A stretch of 64,000 nt of DNA. Source: Berberis thunbergii (lineage: Eukaryota > Streptophyta > Magnoliopsida > Ranunculales > Berberidaceae). Position 1 is the stretch's first letter. Each line of letters starts with the position of its first letter. Below, in pieces: positions 11,441 to 21,507 of the stretch. Location of the stretch: assembly GCA_003290165.1 (NCBI GenBank), contig QNQO01000649.1, positions 186,001-250,000 of the forward strand, given 5' to 3'. The position numbers were made by a program, and so were the translations under genes. The notes beneath the pieces are model-generated. The model did not search any database. It had not been told where the DNA came from and saw only the letters and a list, made by a program, of their open reading frames with translations.

Positions 11441-11660
11441 AAAATAAACAAAGAAAAAGAAGATGATGATGGGAGGAGGTGGGATGACAGGTGAAGATGG
11501 TGGTGGTGATTGATGGAAAAGGATAAATGGAGGGGAGGAGGAGAGGTGGTGTGATTGCAAAAAAAATAAGAATGGTGGAGGGGGATGAGTGGTGGTGGTG
11601 GTGAATAGGAGGAGGAGAGGTGGCAGTGGTGATTGATGGAAAGTGAGGTTAAGTTTTTTT
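11441..11660. repeat. Purine-rich low-complexity tract
   Basis: GATGGTGGTGGTGATTGATGGA-type units repeat irregularly. A related tract lies at 48350-48545. It follows the inverted LINE 5' piece in both copies. Confidence 0.6.
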
Positions 11661-12254
11661 GTTTATATTGGTGGTATCCTTCAACGGGTGGTGATGTCTT
11701 TCAGAAAGTAAGGGATTTATGGTGTCCTTCAACACAATTGATGGTGTTATTTAGCAACAACCTAACAGCAATAACAAAATAAAACAATTACTGTTAGAGG
11801 AGGATTAACTTTGCCATTACATGTATTATAGTACCAAAACTAGCAATCGGGTTGAAAATCGAATTCACATTTTTTCAATTGAAACTTGAAACTGATCCGA
11901 TCATATCGATTTCCAATTTATGTAAACAGAACTGCTCGTTGAAAATGTTATTAAAACTAACATAAAACTAATCGACTGTCTAAATTAAACATATTATATT
12001 TTTTTTACATTATACATTATATTTATATTCGGTCGGTTCAGTTTTGTTGGTTAAAATCACTTAAAAACCAAACTGACCATATCGGTTTTAAATTTTCGTA
12101 AACCGAACTAAAACTGATCTTAAACCGAACCAATCAGTCAAGTAAATATAAAGACTTGTTTTTTTAACATAGATATACTGATCGCTAGTTACAAGACTTG
12201 CTTATCTCTGCAGCAGAGTCTGTCATGGGTTAATGGAGAGTTTGAACAGATGTA
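11661..12254. other. Spacer with AACCGA/GGTT-rich dispersed repeat
   Basis: No gene is seen. From about 11850 the sequence carries inverted CGGTTTAAAA/AACCGAAC motifs and matches 51063-51454 in copy C, where an LTR element is inserted and part of the sequence is lost. Confidence 0.5.
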
Positions 12255-12545
12255 CACTACACCAAATTGACATTTTTGTAACAATTCTCAAAACAGTAAC
12301 ACTTTTGAGCTATAACAATTCATAAAGCAATGTTAAACATTTTCACAAACAAAGTGATACAATAATTGTATCACCATGAATAGTATGGTCCTATAAGTGA
12401 TATTATTCATAGTGATCTAATTTATTGTATCACTTTTTTGTGTAACTATTTTTCATTTTTTTGACTAAATTTAGTTTTGACTTGAAATTGTTTGATGAAT
12501 TGTTATAGCTCAAAAGTGTTACTATTTTTCAAGTTGTTACAAAAA
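12255..12545. mobile_element. CACTA-type MITE, right end truncated
   Basis: Starts CACTACACCAAATTGAC and follows the same fold-back body as 2859-3168, but stops at a run of A where block A' begins (the next bases match 5693 onward). The terminal CAATTTGGTGTGGTG is missing, so the A/A' junction was formed inside this element. Confidence 0.75.
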
Positions 12546-12771
12546 ACGACACTCCTAAAATCAACCCTTGTGAGTATATGTTTGTTTCAAAAATTGAGAT
12601 CTCCAAAGTCATTGGTGATGATGGCACATTTATATATATATATTTTTGAACGACGAGTAAGAATTTTTATTAGATTTCAAAATCATTTTCTGAAATTATG
12701 ATATCATCTACCACAAGTCTACCAGCTGAGGTAGTACCTCGTTAACAATGATAACACAAATATTTTCACTT

Positions 12772-12949
12772 CAGGAATTCTAAATGAGCGAGGAAACCAG
12801 CGAGGGGAGTGAGGTGGAGGGGGGAGAACCATTCAACCCCCTCGGGATGCGCGTAAGAAAAGTCAATGTGCACATCCCTAGGGAGGTGAGTGGTTCTCCC
12901 CCCTCCACCTCACTCCCCTCGCTGGTTTGCTCGCCATGTAGCAAAGCTC
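12772..12949. mobile_element. Mutator-type MITE 1 (fold-back)
   Basis: A 178-bp fold-back with arms GAGCGAGGAAACCAGCGAGG/inverse and a central CCCCCTCCACCTCACTCC block pairing with its complement. It is flanked on both sides by the 9-bp duplication TTTTCACTT (12763-12771, 12950-12958). The paralogous sequence near 5950 lacks the insert and has a single TTTTCACTT, so this is an occupied/empty site pair. Nine-base duplications are typical of Mutator-like elements. Confidence 0.85.
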
Positions 12950-13554
12950 TTTTCACTTAATTGAGTAAAAAAAAAAATTAGTACAAAAATTGAGTTTGTC
13001 AATTGTTATAAACATGCTTGTAATCTTTTCTGCTTAGGTGTTTAACTATTCTTTGCCTTGATACTTTTTGACATTGAATGACTGAGTTTTACCACATTTG
13101 ATTTCAACCTTGCACAACTTATAAGCTTTAACCTAGACGTTAGTCAACTAATCCAACTAACAATTAAGCAAATAGTGATGCATATAACAATTATCTATTT
13201 TGTGTGTACAACTAAGAGTGATCCTAAAACCTAATAGAAAGTGTCTTAGACCTAAATTTAAGTTTGAATAGGTTCCAACCACACATTACTAAACTTTTCT
13301 ATGGAAACGATCATAAAAATTAGAATAAAGGCGATAGAAAAATTAAACCGGAAGTTAATATTAGAAAAGCATGACATACCAAAATTGTCTCTTACCCCTA
13401 AGCTAGCTAATACAACTATAGGCATGCCCATTTTAACAAACTTGGCCCGGAAAAACTCCAATAAATCCTATCATAAATTGAAATGAAAACCTCACAAAGC
13501 TTTCATGAAGATTTATCCAATATCGAAAATGGATTAATCCATAATCAGATCAAC

Positions 13555-13735
13555 CTCACGCCTCTTGTCAAACCCCCAACCTCTTCATTTGGATTATTCA
13601 GTCTTCACATAAATTGTCAATAATTATGCTAAATTTTTTTCAAAACCTCTTCAAACCCAAACCTCTTGTCAAACCCCCAACCTCTTCATTTGGATTATTC
13701 AGTCTTCACATAAATAGTCAATAATTATGCTAAAA
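13555..13735. repeat. Local tandem duplication about 100 bp
   Basis: CCTCTTGTCAAACCCCCAAC...CAATAATTATGCTAAA occurs twice in a row, where copies A and B have it once (near 6560 and 32250). Confidence 0.8.
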
Positions 13736-13741
13736 AGAAAT

Positions 13742-14504
13742 TAAAAAGACTCCTAATTTAATTGAAAGATTACGAATAAGTTATTTAGTAAATAACTTTG
13801 AGAGCAAATTAGGAACCTTAAAATTCCTCCTGTATCAGCCACCCCGGGTTGGAAAGAACTCGTCCTCGAGTTCACAACAACTTCATCATAATCCTTTCGC
13901 GGCAGCTCAGGAGGAAGATCCTCTGGTATCAGGTCAGAAAACTCTGCTGCTGCACCTCTGCTGGTAAATCTGAATTTATGTCAGCAACACTATTCTCATA
14001 AGGCAGCAGAGCATAAACCACGTCTCCACGCTCAATCTCACCCAAAAACCTGGACATTGAAAGCAAGTTAGTATTATTGGCTACCGGAGTAAGAGTGGTC
14101 CTTTCCTGACGAGGTACAAACACAATCTTCCTCCATTTGATGCTAAGAGAATATGTATATTTTCGCCCATCATGAATAACACTGCGATCATACTGCCAAG
14201 GCATGCCTAACAATACATGACAAGCATCCATAGACACAACATCACACCAAGCATTATTAAAATATTTTGAGGAAGAGCTCTATTTATAGTGCTCAAATAA
14301 CTTGAATAATAAGCAGCATATTCCTAAAAGAAAAAGTATAATCAAATACTAAAATAACAAGCAGTCTATTCCTAAAAGAAAAAGTAAAACTTAATCCTAA
14401 AAGAAAACTAAAAAGACTCCTAATTAAATTGAAAGATTACGAATAAGTTATTTAGTAAATAATTTTGAGAGCAAATTAGGAACCCTAGAAACCCTCCTGC
14501 ATCA
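13742..14504 (-). mobile_element. Family L LTR element, deleted remnant
   Basis: Right part (14266-14504) and a short left part (13742-13837) match the LTR of the element at 43062-46349. Between them, on the minus strand, is a protease-like tail (ACHVLLGMPWQYDR, VIHDGRKYTYSL) and a SDLPAEVQQ segment. It ends at TGCATCA followed by TCTTG, the same target site as the element at 43062, so both descend from one insertion. Most internal sequence and the 5' end of the 3' LTR are gone. Confidence 0.75.
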
Positions 14505-15040
14505 TCTTGTCAAACAACCTCCAAAAATATCAACCTAACCCAAGGCATGCCCTTCCTCAAGAAACCCTAATTTATAAATTAAAAAAAAAAAAAAAAAACT
14601 AATCACTTTTCTTTCAAAAATAATTAATTAGACAAACTACCTCAATAACAAAGAACCCATTGCTAAATAAAATCACAATTTTCGCTAAAGGATGCCACTA
14701 CTCTACTTTTTTTATCTGCTGAAGGACACTACAACATTTCCTTCTCCGCCTTCTCTTCTCTATTCACAGAAGCAGCATAGGAGCAACACCCACCAGCTCG
14801 CCCCACCACTTTCGACCGCATCACCACGACTTGCCACCGCTAGTCGCACCACCACTCATTTCTTCCTCTCTTTTTTTGTTCTTGTGTTTTCTTCTTTGTT
14901 ATTCTTCTTCTCATTTTCTTTTCTCTTATTCTCTTTTCTCTTCATCTTTGTTTTTTTGTTCTTCGCCTTTTCTTTTTTCTTTCCTTCTGATTTTTTTTCC
15001 CTCTTATTTTTCTCCAATCTTCTTCTTTCCCCCCCCTTTT
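14505..15040. other. Spacer and pyrimidine tract of block A'
   Basis: Matches 8720-9260 (copy A) and 46350-46870 (copy C). Low-complexity T/C sequence from about 14850 creates spurious frames on both strands. No gene is seen. Confidence 0.6.
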
Positions 15041-15441
15041 TTTTTTCTTTCACCCTTGCTGAGGTTATTGGGAGTGGAGATTCCCTACTTGCGAGGGCAA
15101 ATGAGAAAAGAAAGGAGAATACAATAAAAATAAATTTTCTTTTCTCTTTTAAATTAACCTCCATGGGGAGGGGCAACTAGGGGATGCAATACCTTTATTA
15201 CTTGAGAAAAAAACTTTTACACTTATTCGGGTGTGTATTACGACTTTATCCGAATAAAAAACTTATGGGACAAACCCTTACTAACTAAAATATTCAGAAA
15301 AACTAAAAGCAAAAACTAGACATAATTCACCAAAGATCTAGACCTTAAACCCAAACTTTGGAAAGATTGGTTAGAGACTCACGTTCAAGAGGAGTGCATG
15401 TGGTTGTTTCTGCAGTTGTTTTGTCAGATAAATTAAATTGT

Positions 15442-15586
15442 CAAAAATTCTAATTGTCGAGGAAACTAGCGAGGTACCCTCCATCCTCAATGTGAAGCAT
15501 GCAGGTGATGGAAGGCACGCATCGCGAGGGAGATGGAGGGTCCTCCTTCCCTCCCTCGTTGGTTTCCTCGCCAATTAGCATTTCTC
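15442..15586. mobile_element. Mutator-type MITE 2 (A')
   Basis: Fold-back with arms ATTCTAATTGTCGAGGAAAC and its inverse near 15560-15580, flanked by the 9-bp duplication TTAAATTGT (15433-15441 and 15587-15595). The loop holds GCATGCAGGTGATGG. Confidence 0.8.
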
Positions 15587-16682
15587 TTAAATTGTTTGTT
15601 TGGTTGAATTTTTAGTATTCACGACGGGTATAATCATAATGTGCTCCCACTAAGTTTGTAAATCTTTTTTATTAATAATAAAGGTTTCACATATCATAGT
15701 TGTCCCTCCCTTTTAGAGGTTTTATTAAATAAAATATTTAACTGCATTAAGAATTCAAGTTGATCAAATAGATCCAAATCACACTATAAAGGTTTAAGGT
15801 TCGAACTCAGCCAATGACATGAAATTCAATTAAAACACCGGCTATCCTTTAAAAAAACAAAAATTCTTCACATGGGACCTCCATCAAAAGAGTTGTTCTG
15901 CATGCAATGGTGCCTATCCAAAATATGCAAAAATAAATAAATAGAATAAAGAGTCGTTGCACAGTGGCCAAGAATTGTGATTTCATTTTTCGAGTTAATT
16001 TCGATCTCTTAATTTTAAGAAATATTTTAGATTGTAAAGAAAAAAATGTAAAATTTTTTAGAATAACATGAAATATATATAATGAATTTTGAGAGTATAT
16101 GAAATATGAGAAAAAAATAAAGATGCAAGTAAATAAATCTATTAAACATATTAAATGAAGTATAAATACCAAAAAATGAAATTAACATATAATTAGAAAT
16201 TAGGAGGTGATTTTAAAATTCAATATATAAGTTGAAGAAATGATCATTAATAGGGGGTAGTTTCAAAAATTAATAAATAATTAGAAGAACATAAAATTTA
16301 TAAAAAAAAAAAAAAAAAAAAAACTCCAAATTTTACAAAAAAAAAACCCAAATTGTTTCCAACAAAACCCTAAAAATGAAACTTTTGATAGCTGGTTTTC
16401 CGTATATTACGAACAGAAAATTCACGAAAAAATCCTGATATTTTATAATAAAAAAATCAAAATTTTACCATTGTTCTTTTCGTAATTTAAAAAAAAAACG
16501 AAAATCTCATTCCTTTTGACACTGGCATTAGCTAACTAACCCCAACCAAATCCTCATGGCTCAAAACTGAAATATGCCCAAATTTTCTAAAGTTATACAT
16601 CCATTAACGCGTATGTCAAGGGCTTTGTCAATGCGCTTAATACTTCTTGGCTTAAGAATGTTACCAGCACCACCGCAAAAAT

Positions 16683-16812
16683 GAGTCGTTCTAGATGGTG
16701 AGGAAACGGACGAGAGAGGGGGGTTTGACCTCTTCCCCTCAAAATTCACATGAGTGTGTATCTTGAGGGGGATAGAGAGTCACACCCCCTCCCTCGCCAT
16801 TTAAAATCACCC
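16683..16812. mobile_element. Mutator-type MITE 3 (A'), decayed
   Basis: Ends GAGTCGTTCTAGATGG and, inverted, GGGTGATTTTAAATGG, both running into GAGGAAACG/GCGAGGGAGG arms. It resembles MITEs 1 and 2, but no flanking duplication can be seen. Confidence 0.55.
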
Positions 16813-17559
16813 ATAGTAAGAGATAAGTGTGACATAGGGAAATTTTTTGACAGGGATAACATATGACATGGCTTGATTGAATTAATTTGTGAACTTGAGA
16901 AACTCTCAATACCAAAAAATATCGTTCCCAGTGAATGATATGAATGGTTGAGATATGAACATAATCCGCACTTATTTTTCTCCAGCTGCCCCCACTAGAT
17001 TCCCATTTCCCAAAACCAAGGTAGGAAAAAAGGTCGGTAGCTTTTGAGGTGGGTTTTGTTTCCCCTCCTCATCTCTCATCCTCTCATGATGGCTTGTCAA
17101 GTTATGCCTTTTCAATCAATATATTATATACCAAAAGTTATTTTCAACGAAATTTATGTGTATATGATCATCATATACCATGGTAGAATATTATTGTAGG
17201 TAGGTTTTTTGCCAGCAACGCTGGCTAGCTAGCTAGCTAGTCTTCCAAAACTCTTGAGTACAGAAACGTGTCTTTTCTATATATTCAATTCTGGTTTGAT
17301 GTATATCTAGGCTGTGTTTGTTTCAAAAGAAAAGATTCCAGCTTGATTTGAGCATCATAGGGGCTTGTTTCAAAAGCATCATAGCTTAGCTTGTTTCAAA
17401 AGAAAAGTTTTGGCGTTGATGATAGTGTATCACAGGTCTTCTCATTTGGGATAATGGGCTTGTATATACTTGGGCTTCAGTTGGGGCTTGTAATTAGATG
17501 GGCTTCAAAAGAAAAGTTTTGGCGTTGATGATAGTGTATCACACAAAAACCAATTCCAG

Positions 17560-18610
17560 AGATTGTAAATCCATTTTACAATCATAAAGAAATCATTAAT
17601 AGATTCAGAGCTCATTCTCAGCATTCTGTTTTTGTTCCTGATTTACAAGGTGAAGTAAATCTTATGAAGAAAGAAATTGCCCAACTCAAGCAAGGTCAAA
17701 CTTGGCTTGAATAGCAATTGGTGCATCTTCAGATTCCCCATACATTTCCTCATAACGAAGAATTGTTTTCATCTTCCATTATTGATGATCTGAGAACTAC
17801 TCATGCATTTCTCAACGGAATGAATACAGTCACATATCACAAATTGTATATTAATGTAACTTTGGTTCTTAACCAAAACTACAAAATTAATATCATTGCT
17901 CTTGTTGATTCATAAGTTGATTTGAACTGTGTTGCTGAAGGTTAATTCCCTCCCAATTTTACAAAAAAAACCACACAACAGTTATTTACTACAAACAACA
18001 AACTTCATGTTCAACATAAACTTGTTGGTACTCACATTTGCCAGGAAAAGATCTGTATTAAATAAGATTTTTTGCTAGTTAAGGATATGAGCCAAAAGAT
18101 GATTTTGAGAACTCCCTTCTTAACTACAATTTATCCATTTAATGTTACTGATATTAGTATTTCTACCAATATTCTTGGCAGTGAAGTTCTCTTAAAGTTT
18201 TTATGCAAAACAAAAGTTGCAGAAATACATTCTCTATAAACAGAGAATTGCTTTCTTAATTTTATAACTCAAAAACGCCAACACTTAAATTTTTTAAAAC
18301 AAAAAACAGCTTATCATCGCATTGATGATCAACTCAAAGATTCACAAGCTCAATCTAGAATTATTCATTTTAAAGAACAATTATCTTCTGAGCTCTGTTC
18401 TAATCTTTCCAATGCCTTTTGGAATAGAAAGTATCATATGGTTCGGTTACCATATGACTATTCTTTTCGTGAATCTCAAATTCCAACCAAGTCTCGTCCT
18501 ATAAAATGAATTCTGAGTTAATGAAATTCTGTAAATATGGAATTCAAGGTTTACTGTCCAAAAACTTGATTCATCCTTCCAAATTCCCATGAAGTTGTGC
18601 AGACAAAAGA
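17560..18610 (+). mobile_element. Endogenous pararetrovirus polymerase relic
   Basis: A plus-strand relic resembling the polyprotein of plant pararetroviruses (Caulimoviridae). One frame can be followed from about 17560 to 18506. It includes an aspartic-protease-like ALVDS segment at about 17900 and, further on, the region leading into reverse transcriptase (PYDYSFRESQIPTKSRPIK, about 18445). It is interrupted by stop codons at about 17712, 17913, 17943, 18061 and 18237. At about 18507 the frame shifts, and the similarity ends near 18590 before the RT catalytic motif. It is dead and partial; genus cannot be fixed from memory. Confidence 0.65.
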
Positions 18611-18639
18611 CCTTATATGGTCATGTAGTAGTTTTATAA

Positions 18640-20132
18640 CCATATATGGTCATGAGTGTTTTGTTGTTCAGTTTCTTGTGATATAAATATATATAATCAT
18701 TGGCCTTTGCTTGTTATCTTTTGATATATAGCCCAAATCAAGCAGATCTAGTGTGAAACTTCAATAACGTCTAAAATCTATATTACAATTCAGAGTGGTG
18801 TTTTACTATTCATTGCTGACTGGGACAAAGTTAAATTAAAAAAATTAGAGATAAAAGATGGTTATGATTAAAAGTTGGGAAATGTATTAAATTTGAGGGT
18901 TGAGATTCATTAATGATGGCGTATTTGTAAATATAAAACAAGTAGAAGGGCAAAAATAATGAAAACTTTTGAAAAAAGTTGGTGGAATGTACATGTGACG
19001 GAGAGAGAAAATATTGTGTTTTGCTTTTAGCAAAATGAAAATTATCATAATTATCTACATCATTATCGAATTTTGATAAAGTTAATATCGTTGAATGCAT
19101 TTTTAAGAACTTTCCAACAAAATCAATGATCAATACGAGTGTTAAAATTTTAAAAATATATATTCTATAATTAAAAAACATATAAAGTATTTCACGTTTT
19201 TAATATTTTTCAAAGCAATGACACATGCCGATCATACTAGAAAAAATAAGTCGGGCCTCTTAATGTACATTTAAACTTTATATTTTCGCTAATTCAAAAA
19301 TTGGGGAAGAACTCATTCTTGACATTTAAATTTTTTTCTCAAATGATTCAAATTTGACTAACTCTAAAATTTATAATATATATTTTTACCTTAAAATAAG
19401 CTTATACTTCAATATTGATTCAAAGCCAAAATGAGGATAGTGAAAGAGATATTCAGTACAAAATATTTAGCAAAAATAAAATTATATGGACTGCCAACGG
19501 CACGGGGCATACTCTAATATTATACATGTTAAGAGAACAAAAATTAGCTGCAGAAAGAAACAAAAGTGTAACAAAATTGATATATGGGATTCAAAGGCTC
19601 CAAACATCAAAAACGATTTTTCTAAAGGACAAATTTGGACCATCTTGCCCAAGAACTATGTTTTTCATTAATTCATTTGAGCTGAAAATTTGAGAATGTA
19701 AGCAAATTAATGCCAAGAATAATTTGTTGAAATACAATTTTTCTAAAGGACAAATTTGGACCAACTTGCCAAAGAACTATGTTTTTCGTTAATTCCTTTG
19801 AGCTAAAATTTTGAGAATATAAGCAAATTAATGCCAATAATAATTTGTTGAAATTATGTTGGATTCAACAAAAGATCATTGTGATAACAACTTAATTCAG
19901 ATCTTGTTGCACTTACATGATGAACTGTATATTTTTTTTCTTTGTTTGAGGTAAATTTTTGGGGGAATGTATGGGATTAAAGTTAGTAACATTGTTAAAT
20001 TGGACACACTTATGAAGATACTGTCAAAACAAGATATGACCTCGCACCCTCATGTTTTTATGTTTACTACCAAGGATATTGGTATTGTGGTTAGGGTTTT
20101 TGCTGTAGGAGGATCCGAGTCAAATGATGCTG
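18640..20132 (+). repeat. Partial unit preceding copy B
   Basis: 18640-18776 and 19506-20132 match 4069-4215 and 4209-4860 of copy A. Between them, 18777-19505 is an AT-rich stretch not present in A, with no recognisable ends. A short frame ending near 20209 (VVRVFAVGGSESNDAELSDS) is not recognised. Confidence 0.75.
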
Positions 20133-20683
20133 AGTTGTCAGATAGTACGTTGTTGGTGCTGAGATACCATGAGTTGGCAGATCAGTGCAAAGATAGCAGA
20201 AAATCGTGATTTTTTCCTAATTGGGGCAGTTTTTTGTGTGTTTTGGTATTTTGGCCATAACTTTGGCTACAGTTATCAGAATTGCGCATATGACTCCAAT
20301 TCGGAAAGCTCTTGGCGGCGCACACGACATGGTCATGGATCTATGCTCGGTGCACATATTTTTAAGGCCAAAATCCACTATTTTCCCTCCCAAATCCACA
20401 AATTTAGTAGGTTTTCTCTTTTCTAGTAATATTTCAATTATTGCTTAGGAAGTTATTTTGAACCCGATTTGGGCCAGATTTTTGATAGATTTTTTATTTT
20501 ATTACGTATTTCATTTTAGCTTGATTATTGGGATTTTTCTATTTTTGGTAAAATTCTAATAATGTCGAATTTTAGCTATATAGCTAGGCTTGTGGGCTGA
20601 TTTAGATATACTTTTGATTTTGATAATTTGAATTGAACATTAGAGTATTTTTCTGTGTTTTGAATAATTCGCTTGTGTTCTTC

Positions 20684-20688
20684 CCTGT
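20684..20688 (+). repeat. Target site duplication of gypsy (left)
   Basis: CCTGT directly before the element; the same five bases follow it at 26264. Copy A has a single CCTGT at 552-556. Confidence 0.95.
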
Positions 20689-21136
20689 TGTCACGGACTA
20701 GTAATCCGTGCGGCACTAGCTATCCAACTCACTAGTAAGCCTATGAGTAGTTACTTTGACGGGCACAAATATTAACTTGAGAATGCACAATATCATTCTG
20801 TAGACAATATAACAATGCACAATAGTCAGTAAAAGCTCTCATTCACATTCAATAGATTACAATGGGGAGGAACGTTCGGAAGGACGTTGCTCAAGACTAG
20901 TTCGATGCTATCGATCGAAGAAAATACAAGTTTGAAGTTGAAAAGCAATGCAAAGAAAATAATAAAAATGCTAGCGGTACAGTCTGGCCCGACTATGCAA
21001 TGGAGGCAACACGTCCCCACAGTCAAGAGCTCAAACCTTCCCCCTATAATATAGATGCTAAGCATTTGGGCACTTTTCAAAAGGGAACATTGAGTTTTGA
21101 GACCATTAGGAAGGCCTCTGACCTTGTGTCCTGACA
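20689..21136 (-). mobile_element. Gypsy 3' LTR
   Basis: 448 bp, TGTCACGG...TCCTGACA on the plus strand. It differs from the other LTR (25816-26263) at four positions by eye, that is about 0.9 percent. In element sense it follows the polypurine tract. Confidence 0.95.
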
Positions 21137-21147
21137 CTCTCCCACAC
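21137..21147 (-). promoter_or_regulatory. Polypurine tract
   Basis: The minus strand reads TGTGGGAGAG immediately before the 3' LTR, the primer site for plus-strand synthesis. It starts right after the chromodomain stop codon. Confidence 0.85.
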
Positions 21148-21507
21148 TCAATTCGCTGACGCCCTCGCAGCGAACTTTTTCAAGTACTCTTCCAGCTTTG
21201 AGAGGTATGGCAGTAGATGCTCGACTGGCTCCCAACTGATCTCTGAAGGAGGTTCATCCTGCCACTTGACCAAATACTCTCTATCCGGGCCTGTGTTGTT
21301 GATGAGACGGTCAGCTAAGATTTCTTCCACTTCTCGATCTGGCTTAGTAGGATGCTTAGGCAATGCTCGAGTAGATACATTTCTTGTGGGATCAGCGGCA
21401 TCGGCATGGTAGGACTTCAAGTTACTTGCATGGAAGACAAGATGGGTGAAGCGGAGCCAATGTGGTAACTTGACGCGATAGGAGACTTTGCCTACTTTCT
21501 CAATAAT
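21148..21507 (-). CDS. Gypsy chromodomain tail, split off by amber
   Basis: Same reading frame as the gag-pol frame, separated from it only by the TAG at 21510-21508. A first Met lies at 21420; the codons between have none. It contains a chromodomain (EEILADRL...EYLVKWQDEP...SWEPVEHL), the histone-binding module carried at the integrase C-terminus of chromoviruses and thought to steer insertion to heterochromatin. It would be translated only by read-through. Confidence 0.85.
   Translation of the reverse strand: MIEKVGKVSYRVKLPHWLRFTHLVFHASNLKSYHADAADPTRNVSTRALPKHPTKPDREVEEILADRLINNTGPDREYLVKWQDEPPSEISWEPVEHLLPYLSKLEEYLKKFAARASAN

Larger units (their letters stand above)
15040..17475 (+). repeat. 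Duplicated segment A' (partner D)
   Basis: Collinear with 53327-55748, including two fold-back elements and a CTAGCTAGCTAG run. At 17475 the copies diverge: this one continues toward a pararetroviral relic, the other into the gene-fragment region. Apart from the MITEs no gene is seen; it is AT-rich with A-runs near 16300-16500. Confidence 0.9.
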
